A DNA stretch of 64,000 bases from JAEUMD01 sp036768475 (GCA_036768475.1 DAIPMW010000010.1:1-64000); one strand, 5' to 3'; positions 34,694-43,983 are shown, counted from the stretch's first letter. Translations and numbers: made by a program. Notes: generated by a model from the letters alone, not told the origin.

Positions 34694-35050
34694 CGTGCAT
34701 TCTCCCATCATGCCAGCAAATGGCGAGAGACTGCCCCAAACTCCGGCAGACCGCCATTCGGCGGCACACAGTGAGGTGCGATTTCAATGAGCCTGTTGCG
34801 GGGTAGTGACGGCGCGCAAGCGCGCAGGCGTGTGCGGAAGCAAGCCGTTTCGGAAATAGATCGCGCGCGGCGGCGCGCGCGCAGCGCACGCCTCATTTGG
34901 ACGCGTGCGCCGATGACGACCGCCAACCAACCAAGTCTATTCACGGATGCCGCCGCGCACAAAAGAAGCAGCAGTCCGGGCGATGCCGGACACCGGCATC
35001 GCCACGCCCGCAAGGCCGAATATCGTCGGCCATTCGCGAAAATAGCGGTA
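34694..35050. other. Gap between secreted paralogue 3 and the cold-shock gene
   Basis: 357 bases including a run of alternating GCGCGC at about 34860-34890. Reading frames here have no family resemblance. It holds the promoter of paralogue 3 and the 3' end region of the cold-shock transcript; no clear terminator was found. Confidence 0.35.
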
Positions 35051-35266
35051 TCAGGCCTCGATTTTCAGCTCAACGGCCTTCGGGCCCTTGCCGCGCTTAT
35101 CAGGCTCGGTTTCGAACGAGATGCGCATGCCCTCATTCAAAGGACCGATGCCCGAGCGTTCAACAGCCGTCACATGGACAAATACGTCCTTGCCGCCGTC
35201 GTCAGGCGTAATGAACCCATAGCCCTTCTGCGTATTGAAAAATTTTACGATGCCAGTCTGGCGCAT
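35051..35266 (-). CDS. Cold-shock protein (CspA family)
   Basis: A 71-residue single cold-shock domain that binds single-stranded RNA or DNA as a chaperone. RNP1 is KGYGFITP near residue 14 and RNP2 is VFVHVTAVE near 28; the C terminus KGPKAVELKIEA is typical of alphaproteobacterial CspA. Several such genes usually occur per genome, so no numbered symbol is given. A GGAGATTACGG site precedes the ATG. Confidence 0.93.
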   Translation of the reverse strand: MRQTGIVKFFNTQKGYGFITPDDGGKDVFVHVTAVERSGIGPLNEGMRISFETEPDKRGKGPKAVELKIEA

Positions 35267-35648
35267 CCGTAATCTCCTGAGATCCCCGATCCGGTAATGC
35301 GGTTCGAGACCCGCCAGTTGACGGAGCCGCGCTGCAGTCTCGTCGTGCAGTCATGGGGATCGCAAATTGCGCAGACATGGAATGCATCACGCGCGGCATT
35401 GTTCTCGAACGGGGGCGGCCGATAGCTCGATTTGACTGCGTCAGATCGAAGCGGGCCAAGTATCGACCAAAGTCTTACCGTCCGCAAGTTTGAAGAAGCC
35501 ATTGCTGCGCAAGCTCTTAGAGTCAAAATGCGCGAACATGAATACTTCCGCGATCAGCTTTCCGCTGCGAAGACGCGGTAACGAGCTAATCGCGAAGGCC
35601 GTCTTCAGCGCACCTTTCGAAAGGCGGCGGTGCTTTTGCAGGCAACGA
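35267..35648. other. 5' region of the cold-shock gene
   Basis: 382 bases between the cold-shock gene and the zinc-ribbon membrane protein gene. Long 5' untranslated regions are normal for cold-shock genes and part of this stretch may be one. Overlapping short frames on both strands show no family resemblance. No gene called. Confidence 0.35.
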
Positions 35649-36014
35649 TCATATGTCCAGTTCGGTATCGAGCACCGGGGGACGGGCAATCGGTATGCCA
35701 CAGCTCTTGCAGCGATCCGGCAGCAGGAGTGGGGATTGCACTGCGAGACGTGCGGTGCAGCGGGGGCAACGTATGGCGAGTTGCACGTAAAGTGCGGCAC
35801 CCAATAGTGCCAGCGCGGCAAGCAGCACGGGATAGCGCAATCCGGCGTCCAGCCCGGCGAATGCGACGAGACCGAAGCCTGCCGCCATAACCGAAAGAGC
35901 GGCCACATAAAGACGCATGGCACGTCGCTCGTTATGCCAGAGCGCGACGATCTCTGCGCTCGTCAGTGGTGCCGGCTGCCTCATTTCACGTCCGCTCGCG
36001 GTTCCATTCGTCAT
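35649..36014 (-). CDS. Small membrane protein with C-terminal zinc ribbon
   Basis: A 121-residue protein with two membrane helices (about 36-55 and 60-80) followed by a CPRC...CKSC zinc-ribbon-like segment (about 82-106). The N terminus is polar. It is preceded by GAGGGGACACC and lies 12 bases after the NlpC/P60 gene, so it may be the last gene of the pepA-nlpC operon. Function unknown. Confidence 0.7.
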   Translation of the reverse strand: MTNGTASGREMRQPAPLTSAEIVALWHNERRAMRLYVAALSVMAAGFGLVAFAGLDAGLRYPVLLAALALLGAALYVQLAIRCPRCTARLAVQSPLLLPDRCKSCGIPIARPPVLDTELDI

Positions 36015-36026
36015 GGTGTCCCCTCT

Positions 36027-36953
36027 TCAAGCGGTGAGCGCGGGAAGGCGCTTGATGGCGACGATCTCGCTGCCCGACTTCGAAATGCGCTCCACCGCCT
36101 CGGGCAGCGTTTCGATGGCGACCGACATATGATGCGCATTGGCATGCAAAAGCATCAAGCCATCAACCATGATGCCGACATGCCCCTTCCAGAAGATCAG
36201 GTCGCCGCGCGCCAATCCCTCGAGATCCGGCGGGATCGCAAGTGCCTCCCCCAATTCCGCGCACTGCATGTCGCTGTCGCGCGGCGCCGGGATGCCGGCT
36301 GCCTGGAGCGCGATCTGCACAAGTCCGGAGCAGTCGATGCCGACGCGCGTGCGCCCGCCCCAGAGATAGGGCGTGCCGATGAAGCGTTCTGCGACCTCGA
36401 CGAAGTCGCGCTGATACCGGTCGATTTCGGTGATATGGCGGGTAACGACGTGGCCGCCCTTCACCAGCCGGCTGAAGGTTTCCCCCATTTCCGCGACGGC
36501 CAGCTCAGCGCCGACCGAGAGATGCAACAACGGCGGCGTCTTGATGTCGGCGGTCGGATAGACGAACGTGCCAAGGGCGCGAACCCGGTGTGTCGCCGGC
36601 AGCACGCTCATCGAAAGCGCGGCTGCAGGAAGGTAGCCGACATAGCTATCCCGCAGCGCTTGAACCCACGACCAGCCCTCGCGCGTGTCGAACACCGACA
36701 CACGCTCGCCGAACAGCAGCTCTGTGTCGAACGCGGCCTTGGGATCGGGTCTGGCACGCAATGGCACCGCGGCCTGGACGACCTGCCGCTCGACGCCCTC
36801 GACAAAGCGCTCCGCATCGATCACGCCGCGCAGGCGCACGTCGGCCAAATCGGCGCGGAAGGCGTTGCGACGCGGATCGCATGAAGCCGCGTCCGTCTGC
36901 GCGGCCTGTGGTGTTCCATAGGCTGGCGGGACCGAGGACGTCATGGGTGTCAA
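36027..36953 (-). CDS. NlpC/P60 family cysteine peptidase with SH3b-like domains
   Basis: Predicted peptidoglycan or cell-wall peptide hydrolase. The N-terminal half (about 45-165) resembles two bacterial SH3 domains (ERVSVFDTREGWSWVQALRD, YVGYLPAAAL). The catalytic NlpC/P60 domain has C208 in GIDCSGLVQIAL, H258 in WKGHVGIMVDG and a third polar residue H270. No signal peptide is evident, which fits the cytoplasmic NlpC proteins that recycle muropeptides. The start overlaps the end of the upstream leucyl aminopeptidase gene by four bases, so peptide cleavage and peptide trimming genes are coupled. Confidence 0.9.
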   Translation of the reverse strand: MTPMTSSVPPAYGTPQAAQTDAASCDPRRNAFRADLADVRLRGVIDAERFVEGVERQVVQAAVPLRARPDPKAAFDTELLFGERVSVFDTREGWSWVQALRDSYVGYLPAAALSMSVLPATHRVRALGTFVYPTADIKTPPLLHLSVGAELAVAEMGETFSRLVKGGHVVTRHITEIDRYQRDFVEVAERFIGTPYLWGGRTRVGIDCSGLVQIALQAAGIPAPRDSDMQCAELGEALAIPPDLEGLARGDLIFWKGHVGIMVDGLMLLHANAHHMSVAIETLPEAVERISKSGSEIVAIKRLPALTA

Positions 36954-38398
36954 CCTCCATACCAGCCGCGCAGGACGCGGAACATGGCGCGTGCCGACTG
37001 CGGCTCTCCGCCCTTCGGGCCAAGCGGGCGCGCGGCCGGACGCCAGCCGAACAGATCGACATGAGCGAAGCTCGCTGCGTTGCGCACGAAGCGCTTGAGG
37101 AACAGAGCAGCCGTAATGGCGCCGGAGAACGGACCATCCGACACGTTGGAGAGATCGGCCACCTCGCTATCGAGGTTACGATCGTAACCGGCCCAGAATG
37201 GCAGGCGCCACACCGGATCGCCAACGGCAAGACCGGCAGCGGCAATCTCCGAGGCCAGCGCATCGTCGGTGGTGAAGAGACCCGGAAGATCAGGACCGAG
37301 GGCGACGCGGCAAGCCCCCGTAAGCGTTGCGAAGCACAGTAGCAGATCGGGGCTTTCCTCGTCGGCCAGCGCCAGCGCATCGGCTAGAACGAGGCGGCCT
37401 TCCGCATCGGTGTTACCGACCTCGACCGTCTGTCCTGCGCGGCTTTGCAACACGTCACTCGGGCGGAAGGCGTTGCCATCAATCGAATTCTCGGCTGCCG
37501 GTATGAGAACGCGCAGGCGCACATCGAGGCCCTGCGCCATGATCATGTGCGCGAGCGCCAACGCCGTTGCCGCGCCGCCCATATCCTTCTTCATCAACAG
37601 CATGCCGCTTGCTGGCTTGATGTCGAGGCCGCCCGTATCGAAGCAAATGCCCTTGCCGACCAGCGTGACGCGCGGGCTGTCGGCGTTGCCGCCCGGCTTC
37701 TCCCAGCTCATGTCGATGAGGCGCGGGGCGCGGGTACTGGCACGGCCGACCGCATGGATCATGGGAAAATTCGCGGCGAGCAAAGAATCCCCGACAGTCA
37801 CGCTGATCCTTGCGCCGTGCCGCTCGGCCAAGGCACGCGATTGCGCCTCCAGCTCCTCGGGGCCGAGATCAGAGGCCGGCGTATTGATGAGATCACGCCC
37901 CAACCACACGCCATCGACGACGTCGAGCACGGACTTGCGGTCCGCGCCCGCAGGCATGACGAGACGGGCGGTTTCGGCCGGCGATGTGCTCGTCTTGTAG
38001 CGGCGATAACGATAGGCCCCGAGGCCCCAGGCCGTTGCCGCAAGAGTCGGATCGAAATTATCGCCGCTCAACCCATAAGCACCGGCCGGCACTGTCGAAG
38101 CGACCTGTCCGACCAGCAGCTCGGAGGGTCCGCACGGGTCGCCGGCGTTGCCGTTGCCGACACCCAAGACGAGGCCGGCGAGGCTGCCATCCGCGCCCGG
38201 CACCAGCGTCTGCCTGCGCGCCGAAGCGATCTCAGCGCCACTTTCCTGAAGCCAGCGCTGCTGCTCTTGTGTCAGCCCCCCGATATCGGCAGGACTTGTA
38301 CCGGACCCGATGAGATGTATCTGCCGCGCAGGCATCGCCCCCTCCGGTGCAAAAACATCCTCTGCCCTTGGCGTTGCCGATGCCGTGCCGGTTGCCAT
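36950..38398 (-). CDS. M17 leucyl aminopeptidase family protein
   Basis: Cytosolic metallo-aminopeptidase of the PepA family, 482 residues. The metal- and substrate-binding motifs are intact: VGKGICFDTGGLDIKP near residue 249, LLMKKDMGGAA near 268, and the signature NTDAEGRLVLADAL near 329. The C-terminal SGAITAALFLKRFV block is also standard. The N-terminal domain is divergent. It is translationally coupled to the NlpC/P60 gene, which suggests joint processing of peptides, perhaps from cell-wall turnover. Confidence 0.9.
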   Translation of the reverse strand: MATGTASATPRAEDVFAPEGAMPARQIHLIGSGTSPADIGGLTQEQQRWLQESGAEIASARRQTLVPGADGSLAGLVLGVGNGNAGDPCGPSELLVGQVASTVPAGAYGLSGDNFDPTLAATAWGLGAYRYRRYKTSTSPAETARLVMPAGADRKSVLDVVDGVWLGRDLINTPASDLGPEELEAQSRALAERHGARISVTVGDSLLAANFPMIHAVGRASTRAPRLIDMSWEKPGGNADSPRVTLVGKGICFDTGGLDIKPASGMLLMKKDMGGAATALALAHMIMAQGLDVRLRVLIPAAENSIDGNAFRPSDVLQSRAGQTVEVGNTDAEGRLVLADALALADEESPDLLLCFATLTGACRVALGPDLPGLFTTDDALASEIAAAGLAVGDPVWRLPFWAGYDRNLDSEVADLSNVSDGPFSGAITAALFLKRFVRNAASFAHVDLFGWRPAARPLGPKGGEPQSARAMFRVLRGWYGG

Positions 38399-38458
38399 GC
38401 GATTCGCCCTCCAAATGCTGCGCCAGCGCCCGACCTAGGCTACGGCTTCCGCCACCCT

Positions 38459-38578
38459 TAGAGCCTGATCGGCCTCGATGGAAGCATGACTGCTTTCATC
38501 GAGGCCGTGATTGAGGCTCACAAACAAAGAGATAGAGCAGGCCAAAACGGCCTGAGGTCAAAACCTGACCTGCTCTAG
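38459..38578. repeat. Dispersed repeat family A, full-length copy
   Basis: Starts TTAGAGCCTGATCGG and ends CCTGACCTGCTCTAG, with GATGGAAGCATGACTGCTTT, GAGGCCGTGATTGAGGCTC and CAAACAAAGAGATAGAGCAG in order. Closest to the copy at 25964. Confidence 0.85.
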
Positions 38579-38623
38579 TGCCTGATCGGCTGAGAGGGAA
38601 GCTCTCGGGCTTTCAGCGATGGC
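38579..38623. repeat. Partial family A copy directly after the full copy
   Basis: TGCCTGATCGGCTGAGAGGG then AAGCTCTCGGGCTTTCAGC repeats the left end of the preceding full copy, giving a tandem one-and-a-half arrangement. Confidence 0.55.
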
Positions 38624-38826
38624 GCAAATCCGTCTCCGGCGCTGGTCCGGTACGGCTCCAGTCATCTATGCGCCGGCAAGCGACACTTGCGTTGTGCAGC
38701 CACCTCATCTGCCCAGACAGCACGGTGCTTAAAACATAGTTTAAGCCTTTGTTGACCGCTGTCCCAGAAACTGACGCTAACGCAACAGGCGATTCGCGAC
38801 TGCGATCGCTACTGATGGGAATTGCC

Positions 38827-39789
38827 ATGCCTCGGGACGCAGCAGCCCTTAACAAGACTATCCTGTTTCGACGTTCCGCACTGGGAGCGTTGAGCGCAAT
38901 GGCGCTCGGACTTGGCGGTTGTGCCGGTCCAGGCTCGGATCTTACCGCCGATTTGCTCGGCAGCGAGCAGCATCCCAAGCCTGCTGCGACCGAAGTGGCG
39001 CAGATGCCGCAATCCGAGCTGGAGAAGGCAACGCAGTACTGGGGCGAAAAGTTCTCCAAATCGCCCAACGCGCTGGAGTATGCGCTCAACTACGCGCGCA
39101 ACCTGAAGGCCATGGGGCGCAAGCGCGAGGCGCTGGTCGCGCTGCAGCATGCTTCCAACTATCATGCGCAGAACCGGGAGTTCGCAAGCGAATACGGCCG
39201 CCTGGCGCTTGAACTCGACCAAGTGCAGACGGCCAAGCAAGTGCTCGCCTTCGCCGACGACCCGGCCAAGCCCGATTGGCGCGTGATCTCGGCGCGTGGC
39301 GCAGTCCTGGCGAAGGAAGGCAACAACAAGGATGCGATTGGCATGTTCGAGCGCGCACTCGTTCTTTCCAATCGCAATCCTTCCGTGATCAACAACCTCG
39401 CGATGTCTTACGCACTCGACGGGCGCGCAGCTGACGGTGAACGCCTGTTGCGCGAGGCGGCGGCCAATGGAAACTCCGAGAAGGTGCAGAAAAATCTGGC
39501 CCTCGTGCTCAGCCTGCAAGGCAAGTACGACGAAGCCAAGGTCGTCGGCAGCCGCGTTCTGGATCAGACGACCGTGGCGGACGACACCGCTCTTGTTCGC
39601 AGGATCGTCGGCCTCGACCCCAAGCCTTACAGTTCTCTACCCAGCGCGACTCGCATCGCGGACGGCAGCGCCGTTGCGCAGTCAGCGGTGCAGCGTGGGG
39701 CGGCGCAAAGCGCACCAGCCCTACGCGACACCACGCAGCCGGGGACCATAGGCTCCTGGGCGCCGCAGGTCGTCGTTACATCCAACTGA
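38827..39789 (+). CDS. TPR-repeat lipoprotein, TadD-like
   Basis: A 320-residue lipoprotein. A signal peptide with lipobox LGGC (Cys 32 as the lipid-modified residue) is followed by tetratricopeptide repeats over about 75-275 (for example ALEYALNYARNLKAMGRKRE and AIGMFERALVLSNRNPSV). The family resembles TadD, a pilotin-like component of Flp/Tad pilus assembly, but no other tad genes are in the window. The ATG at 38827 is chosen as nearest to the signal peptide; 38815 and 38749 are in-frame alternatives. The last 50 residues are Ser/Ala-rich and unstructured. Confidence 0.8.
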   Translation: MPRDAAALNKTILFRRSALGALSAMALGLGGCAGPGSDLTADLLGSEQHPKPAATEVAQMPQSELEKATQYWGEKFSKSPNALEYALNYARNLKAMGRKREALVALQHASNYHAQNREFASEYGRLALELDQVQTAKQVLAFADDPAKPDWRVISARGAVLAKEGNNKDAIGMFERALVLSNRNPSVINNLAMSYALDGRAADGERLLREAAANGNSEKVQKNLALVLSLQGKYDEAKVVGSRVLDQTTVADDTALVRRIVGLDPKPYSSLPSATRIADGSAVAQSAVQRGAAQSAPALRDTTQPGTIGSWAPQVVVTSN

Positions 39790-40016
39790 GCCCAAGGTCT
39801 CGACAGCCCCACCCTATCGCGGTGCGGCCTTCCGACGGAAAAGCCGCTGCCGCGCTTGTCCCGGCATCGCGTGCGCCTGTCTGCTGCGCGTGACGTTATC
39901 AACCGCGCACGTTGCACATTGGATCTGTCAACGGCGAGCGCTGCGGGGCTGTGCGAACATGGACGATAAACAACGTCTGGGCCATCACCAGCGGCGGCGC
40001 CGGTTCAGACAAATGG

Positions 40017-40727
40017 TCAATCCCTGTCACCGGCAGCGGACAGAATGCTTTCGAAATCGATCTTGGAAACCTCGATCACCGCCTGCGTGCGAGAGGCAAC
40101 GTTGAGCTTGCGCAGGATTTCGGAAACATGCGCCTTGACCGTCGTTTCGCCGACGTTCAGCTCGTAGGCGATCTGCTTGTTGAGCATGCCCTGACGCAGC
40201 ATCTTCAAGACGCGCAGCTGTTGCGGTGTCAAAGATGCGAGCCGCTGCGCCAGGTCCGATGTCGAAATGGAGGCATGTGGAGGCTGGTAGTTCGCAGGCA
40301 GGTAGACGTTGCCCGACATCACCTCCTCGATCGCGGCAGCGAGTTCGGCTCGACGCACGGATTTCGAGATGAAGCCGGATGCGCCGTAGCTGATTGCCTC
40401 ATGGATGATGCGGGGATCCTCCAGCGCCGAGCAGATCACAACGGGCAGCTTGGGATAGACCGTGCGCAGCTCCAAGAGCCCGTCGAAGCCGGTCGTATCG
40501 GGCATCGACAGATCCAGCAGAACAAGATCGAACGATCCCCTCTCCGCAATCATTTTCCGCGCCTCGGCGATCGACGCGGCCTCAACGATTGTCGCGTTCG
40601 GATAGGCCGAACCCAATGAAAGGCGCAGGGCCTCGAGGAACAACGGATGGTCGTCAACGACGAGAAAACTGGCCGGCACAGCGTTTGCCTCCCAGGCAAA
40701 AGAGTGGTGCTGATCACTCACTTGCAT
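40017..40727 (-). CDS. LuxR-family response regulator (ErbR/AgmR/CrbR-like)
   Basis: A 236-residue two-component regulator with receiver (D25-D26, phosphoacceptor D72 in LVLLDLSMPD, K in FISKSVRR) and C-terminal LuxR helix-turn-helix (SLTPQQLRVLKMLRQGMLNK, then VGETTVKAHVSEILRKLNV). Relatives control quinoprotein alcohol dehydrogenase genes (ErbR/AgmR) or, with CrbS kinases, acetate genes (CrbR). It lies next to a PQQ dehydrogenase locus, while a CrbS-like kinase without an adjacent partner sits at 17467. The ATG at 40727 is the first in the receiver domain; earlier in-frame starts run into a terminator. Confidence 0.88.
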   Translation of the reverse strand: MQVSDQHHSFAWEANAVPASFLVVDDHPLFLEALRLSLGSAYPNATIVEAASIAEARKMIAERGSFDLVLLDLSMPDTTGFDGLLELRTVYPKLPVVICSALEDPRIIHEAISYGASGFISKSVRRAELAAAIEEVMSGNVYLPANYQPPHASISTSDLAQRLASLTPQQLRVLKMLRQGMLNKQIAYELNVGETTVKAHVSEILRKLNVASRTQAVIEVSKIDFESILSAAGDRD

Positions 40728-40810
40728 TGTTTTCTCACACCTTTCCAAACCCAGGCGGCGCTGGCAAGGGCAACCATGCAGCGCCGGGTCGCCGAAAGCC
40801 AAATCCGATG

Positions 40811-40845
40811 AAAAAAGGGGCGAGCAGATTAATCCCGCTCGCCCC
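40811..40845 (-). terminator. Rho-independent terminator of the PQQ dehydrogenase gene
   Basis: On the minus strand, GGGGCGAGC pairs with GCTCGCCCC (nine GC-rich base pairs, 11-base loop) followed by six T residues. It lies 40 bases after the dehydrogenase stop codon and separates it from the LuxR regulator gene. Confidence 0.93.
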
Positions 40846-40884
40846 ACTCCTTCAGATCAGCGGCGCCATTCGAGCGCAGACCGA

Positions 40885-42648
40885 TCAATTCTGAGCCGTC
40901 TTCTTCGGCAGCTTGAATGTCCAGACCATGCCACCCTGATTGAGGTGGGCGACAGTCTTGGCAACCTCGCCGCCCCAGAGCGGAACCGCGCCGCCCCAGC
41001 CGGAAACGACGGAGACATATTGTTCGCCGTCCTGCTCCCAGGTGATCGGCGAGCCGACGATGCCCGAGCCCGTATTGAAGGACCAAAGCTCCTTACCCGT
41101 TGCGTCGTCCATCGCCTTGAGTTCGCCTTCGGGCGTACCGAAGAACACAAGTCCGCCGCCGGTCGTTAGAATGCCGCCCCAGAGCGGCGCCCGGTTCTTA
41201 TACTCCCACTTCACCTCGCCGGTGGCCGGGTCCATGGCTTTCAGTGAGCCGATGTGATCATCGAAGATCGGCTTGATGGTAAAGCCGGCGCCGAGATAGG
41301 CCGCGCCCTTCTTGTAGGTCACAGGCTCGTTCCACAGGTCCATGCCCCATTCATTTGACGGGATGTAGAAGAGCTTGGTGTCCTTGGAGTAGGCGATCGG
41401 CATCCAGTTCTTGCCGCCGAGGAAGCTCGGCACGGCGAAGATCGATTCACCCTTCTTGCCGTCCTGCGACTTGGTCGGGTTGCCCGGACGGTTTTCCGGC
41501 ACGTAAATTGGGCGGCCGTTCTTGTCGAGGCCTTTCGCCCAGCTGATCTTTTTCACGAACGGATAGCCACCGATGAACTTTCCGTTCTCACGGTTGAGAA
41601 CATAGAAGTAGCCGTTGCGATCGGCCGTGGCGGCGGCCTTCGTACCGTTGAGGTCGAATGAAACGACCTCGTTAACACCATCGAAGTCCCAACCGTCGTT
41701 CGGCGTCGTCTGGAAGTGCCACTTGATCTCGCCCGTCTCCGGATCGAGGGCCAGACGCGAGCAGGAGTACAGATTGTCACCCGGACGCATGTGGCTGTTC
41801 CACGGCGCGGGGTTGCCGGTGCCCATGAAGATCAGGTTCGTTTCGGGATCGTAGGTACCGCCGAGCCAAGTTGCGCCACCGCCGGTCTTCCACAAATCGC
41901 CAGGCCAGGTCGCGTTCTTCTGGCCCGTCATGGTCGACTCTTTGCCGTTCAGCATGCCCATGTGGCCTTCAATCGTCGGGCGCGACCAGACGAGATCACC
42001 GGTATCGACCTTGCGGGCCTCGACGCGGCCGACGATGCCGAACTCACCACCGGAAACGCCGGTGACGATGATCGGACCGTGTGCCTTGGAGGGAACGATG
42101 AGCGGTGCAGCGGTGTAGGAGAAGCCGGCCTTGAAGTCATCGATCTTCTTCGACCAGATGACCTTTCCGGTCTTGGCGTCGAGCGCGACAAGCTTTGCAT
42201 CGAGCGTGCCGAAGAACACCTTGTCGCCATGGATGGCGGCGCCGCGGTTGATCACATCGCAGCACGGCAGAATGCCTTCAGGCAGACGCGCATCGTACTG
42301 CCAGATCTCGCGCCCGGTCTTGGTGTCGATGGCCCACATGCGGCTGTAGGAACCGGTGACGTACATCACGCCGTCCTTGACGAGAGGCTGGCTCTCCTGA
42401 CCACGCATCTTTTCGCCGCCAAACGACAATGCCCATGCCGGGACCAGGCCTGCAACGTTATCCTTGTTGATGGTCTTGAGCGGGCTGTAACGCTGACCCT
42501 GCGGTCCAAGACCGTTGGAGACGACGTCGGCCGTCGTCTCTGCGTCCTTGACGATATCATCGATCGTAACATCGGCGAGCGACGGCTGCGCCATCGTCAG
42601 CGACAGCGCGAGCACACTCGCGGTCGCAAACCATTTCCAGGTCTTCAT
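40885..42648 (-). CDS. PQQ-dependent alcohol dehydrogenase, rare-earth (lanthanide) type
   Basis: Periplasmic quinoprotein that oxidises methanol, ethanol or other alcohols. The 587-residue product has a Sec signal peptide (1-25), eight beta-propeller blades with W-motifs, and the vicinal disulfide C129-C130 (PCCDVINRG). Metal/PQQ ligands by analogy are E202 (GGEFGI), N279 (TGNPAPWN) and catalytic D321. D323, two residues later (WDFDG), is the extra Asp that marks lanthanide-dependent enzymes; Ca-type MxaF has Ala there. No cytochrome domain is fused, so the cytochrome c at 45908 is the likely electron acceptor. Sequence texture is closer to ExaF/PedH-type ethanol dehydrogenases than to MxaF. 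Substrate not certain. Confidence 0.9.
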   Translation of the reverse strand: MKTWKWFATASVLALSLTMAQPSLADVTIDDIVKDAETTADVVSNGLGPQGQRYSPLKTINKDNVAGLVPAWALSFGGEKMRGQESQPLVKDGVMYVTGSYSRMWAIDTKTGREIWQYDARLPEGILPCCDVINRGAAIHGDKVFFGTLDAKLVALDAKTGKVIWSKKIDDFKAGFSYTAAPLIVPSKAHGPIIVTGVSGGEFGIVGRVEARKVDTGDLVWSRPTIEGHMGMLNGKESTMTGQKNATWPGDLWKTGGGATWLGGTYDPETNLIFMGTGNPAPWNSHMRPGDNLYSCSRLALDPETGEIKWHFQTTPNDGWDFDGVNEVVSFDLNGTKAAATADRNGYFYVLNRENGKFIGGYPFVKKISWAKGLDKNGRPIYVPENRPGNPTKSQDGKKGESIFAVPSFLGGKNWMPIAYSKDTKLFYIPSNEWGMDLWNEPVTYKKGAAYLGAGFTIKPIFDDHIGSLKAMDPATGEVKWEYKNRAPLWGGILTTGGGLVFFGTPEGELKAMDDATGKELWSFNTGSGIVGSPITWEQDGEQYVSVVSGWGGAVPLWGGEVAKTVAHLNQGGMVWTFKLPKKTAQN

Positions 42649-42936
42649 TGGGCAATCCCCTTGGTTGTTTTCCTGGCTGCTTCCCCTTTGACGGGCTCTC
42701 GGCGGCACAATGGAAGTCGGGCCAGGTGCGACGTTATCGCAGGGGCGTTTCGGCTCTTATTGCCAAATAGTACAAACATGTGATTGGAGGCCATTTCACA
42801 GCGCAATTTCCAACATTAAAACGTCGCGAACGTAGAATATTTCCGCGTCATGAAATGCAGACGCTGGACGGTTTATTGCTCGTCAAAATGCGCTTTTCAA
42901 TTCGCCCATTACGAAACGTTCTATGCTTTTAGCTCG
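42649..42936. promoter_or_regulatory. Upstream region of the PQQ dehydrogenase gene
   Basis: Region between the dehydrogenase start and the end of the metallo-hydrolase gene. It contains the motif TTGCCAAATAGTAC at 42760-42773, 112 bases before the dehydrogenase ATG. The rest is AT-rich relative to the genes and should hold the promoter. No gene seen. Confidence 0.55.
42760..42773 (-). promoter_or_regulatory. Candidate shared regulatory site, copy 1
   Basis: TTGCCAAATAGTAC (minus strand GTACTATTTGGCAA) recurs with one change at 46423-46436 before the cytochrome c operon. Both copies lie about 85-112 bases before a minus-strand quinoprotein start codon and in the same orientation. The local LuxR-type regulator is the obvious candidate binder. 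Confidence 0.55.
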
Positions 42937-43983
42937 TCAGATCTTCTTGTCGACACGCGGCCACTGGCCGGCTTCGAGCTTGGGGAAGAAATGCATGACG
43001 GAACGTTCGAACTCATAACGGGCAAGTGCGATCTTGCTGCTCCACGCAGGAAGGGGAATTAACGTCGCCTCGTTAATCGACAGACCACGGTCGAACGCGG
43101 AGCGAATGGTGTCCTCGACCATCGCCAGCCATTCGCGCGTCTGTTCCAAGCCACGTGAGGTTGCTTCGACCGGACCATGTCCGGGCACGATGTGCGTTGC
43201 CTTGATGGCGGCCAGCGCACTCAGGCTCTCGCGCCAGCGACCCAGATCGGCATGCGGCGTCGTCGGTGCGCGATCCAGGAATACGAGATCGCCTGCGACG
43301 AGGATTCCGGACGTCTCCTCCAGGAGCGCAAGATCGCAGGGCGTATGCCCCCCAAGGGACTTCAACGCGAAGCGACGACCGCCAATCTCCTCGACACCGT
43401 CGTTGACTGCTTTGCCGGGCAGGACCAGCTCGGTACCGCGCATCCAGTCACCCGCCGCATGATACATGGCGGAAGCAAAGTCCTCGCCCAGGGAAGCCAA
43501 GCCGTCGATAACCCCCTGTGGCGCCGCAATCGCGCGAGCATCGAATGCCTGATTGCCGAAGACGTGATCGGGGTGGAAGTGGGTGAGGTAGACGCGCACG
43601 ACAGGTTTGCCAGTCAACTCGCGCACGCATGCTTCGAGTGCGACGCCATAACGCTTCGAGGGCCCCGTATCGACGATAACCGCGCCGTCTGCTGTATCGA
43701 AGATCGTTATGTTGGCGATAGCACCGCCGTTGGAACGATCGATCGGCTCGGGCACGCCGTACAGGACCCAGACACCTTCACCGATTCTGACGGGTTGCAG
43801 GGGATAGCTCAGCGGCGCTGCAGCGGCGCTGTCGAATGCACCCGCGATCAACGGTAGCGCTGCAATGCCTGCAAGCCTCTTCAGAGCGGCGCGGCGTGCA
43901 ATCTGCCGAGGATCGTCCACCATCTGCGTGGAAATCCCGGTCAGCATCCGACCCATGAAACGATTGCCTGCTGCCCGCCGCAT
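42937..43983 (-). CDS. Quinoprotein relay system metallo-hydrolase (SoxH-related, metallo-beta-lactamase fold)
   Basis: A 348-residue exported enzyme with a possible Tat signal (RRAALKRLAGIAALPLIAG at 30-48). The metallo-beta-lactamase motif THFHPDH gives H135, H137, D139 and H140; further ligands are in SLGGHTPCDLA and GDLVFLDRAP, with VPGHGPVE near 242. Such SoxH-like proteins are found beside PQQ dehydrogenases and SoxYZ-like carriers. Their reaction is not known to me; thioester or sulfur-adduct hydrolysis on the carrier is a common suggestion. The gene lies four bases from the carrier gene. The exact start is uncertain. Confidence 0.85.
   Translation of the reverse strand: MRRAAGNRFMGRMLTGISTQMVDDPRQIARRAALKRLAGIAALPLIAGAFDSAAAAPLSYPLQPVRIGEGVWVLYGVPEPIDRSNGGAIANITIFDTADGAVIVDTGPSKRYGVALEACVRELTGKPVVRVYLTHFHPDHVFGNQAFDARAIAAPQGVIDGLASLGEDFASAMYHAAGDWMRGTELVLPGKAVNDGVEEIGGRRFALKSLGGHTPCDLALLEETSGILVAGDLVFLDRAPTTPHADLGRWRESLSALAAIKATHIVPGHGPVEATSRGLEQTREWLAMVEDTIRSAFDRGLSINEATLIPLPAWSSKIALARYEFERSVMHFFPKLEAGQWPRVDKKI

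Noticed and set aside
34860..34890. GCGCGC-rich tract as a specific element
   Set aside because: Short alternating GC runs occur by chance in DNA of this composition and no partner structure is present.
37445..38461. Long plus-strand frame opposite the M17 aminopeptidase gene
   Set aside because: Shadow of a gene with intact catalytic motifs; His/Arg/Ala-rich composition typical of antisense frames in GC-rich DNA.
40885..42648. MxaF-type calcium methanol dehydrogenase
   Set aside because: The residue two after the catalytic Asp is Asp, not Ala, and no mxaI small subunit or mxa cluster is present.
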